From positions 1 to 6,127 of the forward strand of contig QMZZ01000024.1 of assembly GCA_003663445.1 (NCBI GenBank): a stretch of DNA of 6,127 nucleotides, given 5' to 3'. Source of the stretch: Candidatus Aenigmatarchaeota archaeon. GTDB lineage: Archaea > Aenigmatarchaeota > Aenigmatarchaeia > QMZP01. A model generated the notes under the pieces. It searched no databases. It was not told where the DNA came from and saw only the letters and a list, made by a program, of their open reading frames with translations. Made by a program: the position numbers and the translations under genes. Shown piece after piece: positions 1 through 5,362 of the stretch (within the stretch, counting starts at the first letter, position 1; each line of letters opens with the position of its first letter).

Positions 1-1475
1 ATAACTTTTCTGCATGGATCAAGGCAAAACCGGGATGGAGGTATCCGGAATCAGGATACCTTGAGACATGGAAAGGTCCTCCACCTTTCTATCGTGGTGG
101 AGGGGAATACAAAATCAATGTTACAATCCCGAAAAACCTGCCAGGAGGTAATTACACAGGATGGATAAAAGCTGTATGGAAGCAGAACGGAATAAGCTAT
201 TCAGGAGAGGGCGGAAATGCGAACCTGCAGATAAACGGAACGGGCCTGTGGTTTTCGGGTCCGAGCCAACTTGAGTTGGATGAAGATGAGTGGGTGAAGC
301 TGAACATAACAGTCAAAAACTACGGAACGGTCAAGGCTACCGGAAAGCTTTACCTTACAGGTTGTTCAGGAAAGGTAAATATCGAAAAAATCGATCGCTC
401 TGAGGGATGTGGATGGGATCCGATAAATGTTGATCCGGGCGAAACTTGCTGGTTTACATGGAACATCTCGGCAAAGGCAGCCGGAGATTGTGAGCTAAAG
501 CTGACGGCTGATGCGAAGTATTATGAAGAGCTTATAGTGGATGTGAAGGTGAATGCAGTAGAGGATGAAGGGCGAGCACTGCAGGAAGAGGGTGGATATG
601 CTCCCTATTATGCCCCTGAATTGGAGATTTCGAGTTATCCAGGGTTCCTTTCAGGCATCCTGAACCAGACAGTTTACGCGATCATAAAGGTGAAGAATAC
701 AGGGAACCTTTCTGGAACCGCTCTGACTTCTGTCACCCTTGAAGGAGTGCAGGTGGAAATAGAGCCGGAGGAATGCTTTATAGGACAGGATCAGGAATGC
801 AGCTTTAATTTAAGCTTAACTGCAGAGCCGGATGCAAAGCTCGGAAATAGAACAGGCAAATTCAAGGTTTGGATAAAGGGCAAGGAGGAGATAAAGGACG
901 AGGTTGCCTTTACCTTTGAGGTCCTGCCGGATGAGGGCAGGAAGCAGGAGCTGAACCAGAGCTTCCAGGAGTTAAACCAAAGCTTTCAGAACCTTTCTCA
1001 ACAGTTCCAGGTTATGAAGGGGAAGGGATTCCTGAATCAGACAGATATAGATAAGGTCGAAAAGCTCCTGAACGATTCGAAGGAGCTTTTGGACGCCATC
1101 GAGGCAGGGATTTCGGGTGGAAAATGGGCTGAGGTTGAGGGGAAGCTTGAAGAGCTGAACAGTACCCTGGCAAGGCTTGAAGCAGAGCTCGAGAAGCTCG
1201 GAGAAAGCCAACAGGCTGCTGAAGAGGCTTTCTGGGGAGGCATGTGGTTCTGGGTCCTGATAGGCATTATTGTAGCCGGGTTTGCCGGTTTCATCGTCTA
1301 TCTCTTCCTGCCTCCAAAACCAGGATACCATCCGAAACACGGATATAGACCGAAAAGGGAGAAACCTCATCTCAGGGCGAAAAGGGCATTAAAGGAAGCC
1401 CATCAAAGGATAAGGGAAAGGGCGAAGAAGCTCAGAAGGAAGAAGGGAGAGTTTAGATACAGCTATAGGGCTTGA
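1..1475 (+). CDS. Membrane-anchored surface glycoprotein with beta-sandwich domains and coiled coil (5' end missing)
   Basis: I do not recognise a named family. The frame is open from the window's left edge, so the 490 residues seen are the C-terminal part and any signal peptide lies outside. Fragment residues 1-82 look like the end of an Ig-like beta-sandwich (LPGGNYTGWI resembles the closing strands of such domains). Residues 83-186 form a second domain with four cysteines (121, 136, 149, 163) and residues 206-308 a third with two (258, 266), so disulfides are plausible. Residues 310-409 are a charged, heptad-patterned coiled coil. A membrane helix follows at about 414-437, then a 52-residue tail with 21 Lys/Arg and only 4 Glu. 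I count 16 N-X-S/T sequons, all before the membrane helix, which fits an outside-facing glycoprotein with a cytoplasmic tail. Its stop codon directly abuts that of convergent secD. Function is unknown; a stalk-like receptor, adhesin or S-layer-associated anchor are all possible. Confidence 0.88.
   Translation, partial: NFSAWIKAKPGWRYPESGYLETWKGPPPFYRGGGEYKINVTIPKNLPGGNYTGWIKAVWKQNGISYSGEGGNANLQINGTGLWFSGPSQLELDEDEWVKLNITVKNYGTVKATGKLYLTGCSGKVNIEKIDRSEGCGWDPINVDPGETCWFTWNISAKAAGDCELKLTADAKYYEELIVDVKVNAVEDEGRALQEEGGYAPYYAPELEISSYPGFLSGILNQTVYAIIKVKNTGNLSGTALTSVTLEGVQVEIEPEECFIGQDQECSFNLSLTAEPDAKLGNRTGKFKVWIKGKEEIKDEVAFTFEVLPDEGRKQELNQSFQELNQSFQNLSQQFQVMKGKGFLNQTDIDKVEKLLNDSKELLDAIEAGISGGKWAEVEGKLEELNSTLARLEAELEKLGESQQAAEEAFWGGMWFWVLIGIIVAGFAGFIVYLFLPPKPGYHPKHGYRPKREKPHLRAKRALKEAHQRIRERAKKLRRKKGEFRYSYRA
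948..1010 (+). repeat. Three tandem 21-base heptad repeats in the coiled coil
   Basis: Three consecutive seven-residue units read ELNQSFQ, ELNQSFQ and NLSQQFQ. Leu and Phe fall at alternating 3- and 4-residue spacing, as in a coiled-coil core, and each unit contains an N-X-S sequon (NQS, NQS, NLS). The first two units are identical as protein but differ at several third positions and in a Leu codon, so the repeat is maintained at protein level or is old. Confidence 0.85.
1323..1358 (+). repeat. Tandem 18-base repeat in the cytoplasmic tail
   Basis: Two adjacent 18-base units encode GYHPKH and GYRPKR, a hexapeptide of form GY[HR]PK[HR], directly after the membrane helix and before the basic helical tail. 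The DNA units share the start (ggata) and the ccgaaa block but differ between them, suggesting a diverged small duplication. Confidence 0.7.
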
Positions 1476-3236
1476 TTACTTTTTCATAAGCTCGACCAGG
1501 TGAGCATAGGCTGGCCTGGTTATCAGAACTCCTGTTAGGACGCCTATTATCGTCATTATCGCAAATCCTCTCACCAACCCTATACCCAGGAACATCAACG
1601 GGATCATGGCTGCTATCGTGGTGGCAGCTGAACCGAAGATTATGAAGAAAGCACGCTTTATCTTTTCCTTAAGGCTATACACCTTCTCTTTACGGATCGT
1701 TTCATCTGCTATTATGATCTGATCGTCTATCCCTGTACCTATCGCTGCTATTATACCTGCAATAGCCGGAAGATCTATGGTCCAGGATGTGAGACCGAGG
1801 AGCGGGATCAGGATTGCTCCGATCCATGCAAGCGGATCGACCTCCTGCTTCTTCCAAAGAGCCAAAACCAGGATGATGCAGTTGATGATTAGAGCAAGAG
1901 TCCAGATCGGCCAGTCGTTCTCAGCAGCAATACCCAGGATGATGCAGATCTCTGAAAGAACCACTCCGACCATGGGCAGGGAAAGCTTCGGGCTCCTATA
2001 TCTGAAGAAAACGATAAGACCGACAGCAACAGCAGCCAAAAGACCGGCAAGCCCGGCTGAGGTCAGAAAGCCAGGACCCAATCTGGGAGATATTATGTCT
2101 ATGGACTCGAAGCTAAATTTGACAGGAAGGGCTCCTGACCTTAGGATTGCCTGGAGCCTTAGCTTCTCCTGGATAGCTTCCTCCTTAGTTTCCCTCGATC
2201 CCTGGATCTGTGCTGTTTGGACATACTGACCTCCGAGAGATCCTGCGATGTTTAGCTGGGATACCAGCTGGTTATCGAGGTAAAGCAGGAGTTTTGAGTC
2301 CAGATATTCTTCTCCTGTGTTTATATCAAGATGCTTTGGTATCCCCTGAGTGAGCTCTGCAAACCTCTTCGCTCCTTCATCCGAAACCAAGATAGCGAAA
2401 TAAAACATCCAGTAATTTCCTCTCGGGATGACGCCCGAATGTTGGGGATCTGTATAAACGAGCTGGATGTCGTTGCTTCCGAAAAGGTCAGCAAGAAATA
2501 TTGCCCTTCCCTGGGTGATGTTCAGGAAAGTCAGGTTGTAGCCGTCGAGCTGAATAGACTGGTTTGGTTGGAGAAGCTTTCCTGCAACCTCAACGCTTTC
2601 GTTCACAAGCCTGATAGGCCATGTCTTTTCTCCGATTATTAGCTGATCCTTGGCCGGTTTGATGAGTTTTGCCTCGAATGTTCCCTGCCTTGCCAGAAGG
2701 TCTTCGATGATTTCAGGAGCTATCCCAGCTGCCTCTATCTGGACGTACCAAGAATCGCCTGCACCCACAGGCCTGAAGGATATCTCCCTTAAACCGTAAA
2801 GGTTTGCCCTGGTTTGGAGGGTTGCAACCGCCTCCCGGATCTGCTCCTGGCTCGCATTTCCCTCAGGTTTAAGCAGGATCCTGGTCCCGCCCCTTATATC
2901 AAGACCGAACTGAAGGTTTGTTCTTTCAAGTTCCATAGCATCTATACCCAAGCTCTGGTTGACAAAAAAGTTATAAACCTTTCCATCAGCCTTTATCGTA
3001 ACATTTCCTGACAGATTCTGGATAGCCCTTTCCCAGTCAGCCAAATCCTTTATCTCGATCCCGTTTACCTGGGTAACCTGCATACCGGGCTTCAGTAAGG
3101 TCTTTGCCGGAGAATCAGGACTTATATAGGCTATCTCGACTCCGTACCTTCCATAGGGATAGAACTTAAGCCCAACTGCAAATATGGCTGAAAGGACGCA
3201 AACTACAAGGATCAGGACCCTCCAGTGCTGGATCAT
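1476..3236 (-). CDS. secD: Protein-export membrane protein SecD
   Basis: SecD works with SecF at the SecYEG channel; in archaea, which lack SecA, it is thought to use the ion gradient to aid late steps of export. The 586-residue protein starts with a membrane helix (5-23), followed by a PDZ-like segment (about 31-95). The large extracytoplasmic P1 domain includes GLDIRGG (111-117) and LQTRANLYGL (140-149). The C-terminal membrane domain begins near 388. TM4 carries GTGIDDQ (500-506), whose acidic pair is the archaeal counterpart of the bacterial proton-path aspartate. The protein is longer than the roughly 400-520 residues I recall for archaeal SecD. The excess comes from the PDZ-like part and from an apparent additional helix pair (about 439-485). 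All eight sequons (74-239) lie in the extracytoplasmic part. Its start overlaps the secF stop as ATGA, implying co-transcription and coupled translation; the stop abuts the convergent gene with no gap. Confidence 0.95.
   Translation of the reverse strand: MIQHWRVLILVVCVLSAIFAVGLKFYPYGRYGVEIAYISPDSPAKTLLKPGMQVTQVNGIEIKDLADWERAIQNLSGNVTIKADGKVYNFFVNQSLGIDAMELERTNLQFGLDIRGGTRILLKPEGNASQEQIREAVATLQTRANLYGLREISFRPVGAGDSWYVQIEAAGIAPEIIEDLLARQGTFEAKLIKPAKDQLIIGEKTWPIRLVNESVEVAGKLLQPNQSIQLDGYNLTFLNITQGRAIFLADLFGSNDIQLVYTDPQHSGVIPRGNYWMFYFAILVSDEGAKRFAELTQGIPKHLDINTGEEYLDSKLLLYLDNQLVSQLNIAGSLGGQYVQTAQIQGSRETKEEAIQEKLRLQAILRSGALPVKFSFESIDIISPRLGPGFLTSAGLAGLLAAVAVGLIVFFRYRSPKLSLPMVGVVLSEICIILGIAAENDWPIWTLALIINCIILVLALWKKQEVDPLAWIGAILIPLLGLTSWTIDLPAIAGIIAAIGTGIDDQIIIADETIRKEKVYSLKEKIKRAFFIIFGSAATTIAAMIPLMFLGIGLVRGFAIMTIIGVLTGVLITRPAYAHLVELMKK
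1480..1484 (+). terminator. Possible oligo-T terminator for the surface glycoprotein gene
   Basis: A run of five T on the plus strand starts five bases after the TGA stop and lies inside the last codons of convergent secD (where it encodes Lys-Lys). Archaeal RNA polymerase can terminate at short T runs without a hairpin. I see no hairpin here. The run could equally be coding coincidence. Confidence 0.25.
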
Positions 3237-4045
3237 TTCTCAACCCACCACCTCAGCAGGACAGCATTTTGACACCATGTAAAGCAGATATCGACTGAAA
3301 GGCCGATGAGCAGGACAAGAGCGATTTGAGAAAGGATCGGGGAGATTGAAAGGAGCCAGATTGCGAGTAATGCCCCTAATGAAGTCCCGGACATCGTTAA
3401 TCCTGTTTTTATTGCCGATTTTATCCTCTGTCCAAGATCTTCCTCACCCTTAAGGACCCGTGTGGTTAGCATGATATCCGTATCTATAGAGTAACCCAGA
3501 AGCATTAAAAGGGCTGCAAGGGCCGGAAGGGAAAGCTCGATAGATAAAAGCTGCATCACCGCAAGCGTAACGAGGATGTCAGAGCCGGCACAGAGCATCA
3601 CATAGAAAGACGGAAGCGGCTTTCTGAAGATCGCAAAGATGATGATGGCCATGAAAATCAGGGCTATCAGGATCGCGTACTGGGTTTGCTGCCAGAATGC
3701 CTCCCCTAAAGCAGGACCTATGAACTCAATCCTGGCTTTTTCGGTCCTGAATCCCATTTCAGCAAGCTTTGAAAGAACAGCGTCCCTGTCTTCCTCAGGC
3801 GGGACCTGGATCTGAACAAGGGACGCGGTAAGCGATTTTATTTCCCGTATAGAAGCTTCTGGCAGGGCTGATTGGATTTCCTGCAGGGTGATGCTCTGGG
3901 GCTTTTCAAGGGTTATTACGGTTCCTCCTCTAAGCTCGATCGATTTCAGGAACCATTCCCCCCTTTCTTGATATAGATAAATCAGAACTGCAGATGAGAG
4001 GATCAGGACAGCTATCGGTATTATCAAGAGCCACTTATAGGACAT
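3233..4045 (-). CDS. secF: Protein-export membrane protein SecF
   Basis: SecF is the partner of SecD in the membrane complex that assists SecYEG-dependent export. The 270 residues fit the family. There is an N-terminal membrane helix (5-24), an extracytoplasmic P1 domain (about 25-118) with the RGG motif (39-41), then five helices (about 120-139, 145-163, 170-192, 215-233, 236-256). The helix with GYSIDTDIML (184-193) is the archaeal SecF signature and carries the acidic residues D188 and D190. It contains no N-X-S/T sequon, unlike SecD. It is the first gene of a secF-secD operon, the reverse of the usual bacterial secD-secF order. The ATG at 4045 places the first helix right at the N terminus. 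No Shine-Dalgarno sequence precedes it, and a TATA-like box lies 23-30 bases upstream, so the transcript may be leaderless. Confidence 0.95.
   Translation of the reverse strand: MSYKWLLIIPIAVLILSSAVLIYLYQERGEWFLKSIELRGGTVITLEKPQSITLQEIQSALPEASIREIKSLTASLVQIQVPPEEDRDAVLSKLAEMGFRTEKARIEFIGPALGEAFWQQTQYAILIALIFMAIIIFAIFRKPLPSFYVMLCAGSDILVTLAVMQLLSIELSLPALAALLMLLGYSIDTDIMLTTRVLKGEEDLGQRIKSAIKTGLTMSGTSLGALLAIWLLSISPILSQIALVLLIGLSVDICFTWCQNAVLLRWWVEK
3244..3254 (-). promoter_or_regulatory. Shine-Dalgarno-like sequence for secD
   Basis: Read on the minus strand, GAGGTGGTGGG lies inside the last secF codons and ends seven bases before the secD ATG. GAGGTG itself matches the anti-Shine-Dalgarno but sits 12 bases away, which is long; the nearer GGTGGG is a weaker match. 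It supports the ATG at 3236 as secD start alongside the ATGA overlap. Confidence 0.45.
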
Positions 4046-4047
4046 GC

Positions 4048-4055
4048 TTAATTTT
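4048..4055 (+). promoter_or_regulatory. Putative TATA box of the reductase-like gene
   Basis: The plus strand reads TTAATTTT at -30 to -23 relative to the ATG at 4078, the same distance as the box serving secF on the other strand. No Shine-Dalgarno sequence precedes the ATG (bases before it are CCATAAAAAATT), consistent with a leaderless mRNA. The match to consensus is weak to moderate, and only its position and AT-richness support it. Confidence 0.45.
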
Positions 4056-4067
4056 GTCTTTTAACCC

Positions 4068-4075
4068 ATAAAAAA
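4068..4075 (-). promoter_or_regulatory. Putative TATA box of the secF-secD operon
   Basis: The minus strand reads TTTTTTAT at -30 to -23 relative to the secF start codon. That is the distance expected for an archaeal TATA box if transcription begins at the start codon. The match to the consensus is moderate and no convincing BRE is visible; the BRE position would overlap the first codons of the divergent gene. Confidence 0.5.
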
Positions 4076-4077
4076 TT

Positions 4078-5001
4078 ATGGTTGATGTCGTGATAGCCGG
4101 AGCAGGACCTGCTGGGATGCTTCTGGCTAAAAGGCTTGAGGGTCTGAAGGTCGTGCTGGTGGAAAGAAAGGCAGGGGTTGGGGGGAAACCCTGTTCAGCC
4201 CTTGTTTCCAAAAGGTTCATCGAGCTCGCTAAGGCCAGGGAATGGGTTGAAGGGAGCTATTCGTCTTTGCAGGGTGACGGGTTCTGGCTGAAAACCAGGA
4301 TATATCTCCTGGACAGGGATGGTTGGGAAAGGGAGCTGGCTGATGAGCTTGATATAAGGTTCGGGGAGGAGGTTCAGGGGTTCAGGAAGAAAGGGAAAAT
4401 GATAGAGGTGAAGACGTCCAAGGGTATTTTGAAAACGAGATGGCTTGTGGGGGCTGATGGCGCAGGATCCAGGATAGGTAAACAGCTGGGGGCCAGGCCT
4501 AAAGAGCTTTTGAACGGGCTTATAGCTGAGGTTGAAGGAAGGTATGAAGGGATAAGGATATGGTTAAGGCCTGACGGGTTTATGTGGAAGATTGGAAGAA
4601 AGGAAAAGATAGAGTATGGAGGGATGATAAGGGGCGGTTTCGGGGTTCTGAAAAGCTTCTTCGATCTCAAGCACTTCAGGGCAAAATCGGCTCCGATCCC
4701 GATAGGTCCTCCTGGTAAAACAGCTTTCGGGCAGGTCTTGCTTTTGGGTGATGCGGCTGCACAGGTAAAGCCTTGGTCAGGTGGTGGTCTTTTCTACAGC
4801 CTCCTTGCATCAAGACATGCTGCCAGAGCGATTTTTGAAGATAGTCCAGAAATTTATGAAGATGGATGGAGGGGGGAGCTGGAAAGCTATATTCGGCTTG
4901 GGATGCTTTTCAGGCAGTTTCTACCAAGGGTAAAGCTTTCAGGAAGCCTCAGGATCGATCTTGATTTTCTACAACCTCCCATTTCAGCCCGTAATGAATA
5001 A
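4078..5001 (+). CDS. Geranylgeranyl-reductase-family FAD-dependent oxidoreductase (short form)
   Basis: This family reduces isoprenoid double bonds; its best known archaeal members saturate the geranylgeranyl chains of membrane lipids. Visible motifs are the FAD dinucleotide fold GAGPAG (8-13) ending at E29, the family motif KPCSALVS (37-44) whose Cys sits near the flavin in solved relatives, GADGAGSR (125-132), and the flavin-binding GDAAAQVKPWSGGG (224-237). The region where relatives carry a Y-x-W-x-F-P substrate-pocket motif reads PDGFMWKIG (165-173), keeping the aromatic residues but losing the F-P. At 307 residues it is clearly shorter than typical lipid reductases (about 390-400, from memory), mainly after the GGG motif. 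The substrate may therefore differ. The ATG at 4078 puts the first beta strand at the N terminus. The 3' end overlaps the convergent DUF35 gene by 53 bases. Family assignment is firm; the exact reaction is inferred. Confidence 0.87.
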   Translation: MVDVVIAGAGPAGMLLAKRLEGLKVVLVERKAGVGGKPCSALVSKRFIELAKAREWVEGSYSSLQGDGFWLKTRIYLLDRDGWERELADELDIRFGEEVQGFRKKGKMIEVKTSKGILKTRWLVGADGAGSRIGKQLGARPKELLNGLIAEVEGRYEGIRIWLRPDGFMWKIGRKEKIEYGGMIRGGFGVLKSFFDLKHFRAKSAPIPIGPPGKTAFGQVLLLGDAAAQVKPWSGGGLFYSLLASRHAARAIFEDSPEIYEDGWRGELESYIRLGMLFRQFLPRVKLSGSLRIDLDFLQPPISARNE

Positions 5002-5362
5002 GCCCGGCTGGTCCGTCCTCTGTTATCCTCCTGAAAACGGCCCTTACCGGCTTCCCTATCTCGATCCCGTCAGGCCTTCCAACAAGCTGTCCTGGTACCT
5101 TCACGCCTTCCTCGAGTTCTATGATGGCAACGGCATAGGGTGCCTGGTCTTCAAATCCCTCAGGGGCTGCCCTGATGATAGTCCAGGAGACGATTTTTCC
5201 TTTACCAGAAAACCTGTAGTCCTCGAGCTGACCTTTTGATCTGCATCTCGGACAAAGCTGCCTGGGTGGGAAGTAGAGAGAGCCGCATGTCTTGCATCTA
5301 GAGCCTATCAGGTTGTATCTCGACTTCTGCAACCTCCAGTAAAGCGGGATTGATGATATCAT
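4949..5362 (-). CDS. DUF35 zinc-ribbon/OB-fold protein, partner of thiolase and HMG-CoA synthase
   Basis: The 137-residue length and layout are typical of the DUF35 family. An N-terminal helix with PLYWRLQ (6-12) is followed by a zinc ribbon with C23, C26, C37 and C40 (CKTCG and CPRC), then an OB fold (about 50-131) with GKGKIVSWTII and PYAVAIIEL. In methanogens the homologue bridges acetoacetyl-CoA thiolase and HMG-CoA synthase in one complex that channels acetoacetyl-CoA into the mevalonate pathway; it is a structural, CoA-binding partner rather than an enzyme. Here its ATG overlaps the thiolase TGA (ATGA), so the two are one operon and probably translationally coupled. Its last 17 codons lie on the opposite strand of the convergent reductase gene, and the overlap covers the conserved IHYGLKWEVV end of the OB fold. 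Confidence 0.94.
   Translation of the reverse strand: MISSIPLYWRLQKSRYNLIGSRCKTCGSLYFPPRQLCPRCRSKGQLEDYRFSGKGKIVSWTIIRAAPEGFEDQAPYAVAIIELEEGVKVPGQLVGRPDGIEIGKPVRAVFRRITEDGPAGLIHYGLKWEVVENQDRS

Noticed and set aside
276..278. TTG start for the first gene, giving a 399-residue protein
   Set aside because: The same frame is open back to base 3 and encodes sequon-bearing beta-sandwich sequence; starting at TTG would remove the export signal an outside protein needs.
972..1370. Minus-strand open frames opposite the coiled coil and membrane helix
   Set aside because: The plus-strand frame has a coherent domain order and sequon pattern; the antisense products have none.
1777..2229. 150-codon open frame on the plus strand
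   Set aside because: Antisense to the well-supported secD membrane domain; its composition looks like a shadow frame.
4050..4077. AATTTT...AAAATT dyad as an operator
   Set aside because: The arms are only six AT bases and coincide with the two TATA-like boxes, so the symmetry follows from paired promoters; no separate repressor site can be supported.
4932..4939. AAAGCTTT palindrome near the DUF35 end as a terminator
   Set aside because: It has no loop and no following T run on the minus strand, and it lies within reductase codons; chance is sufficient.
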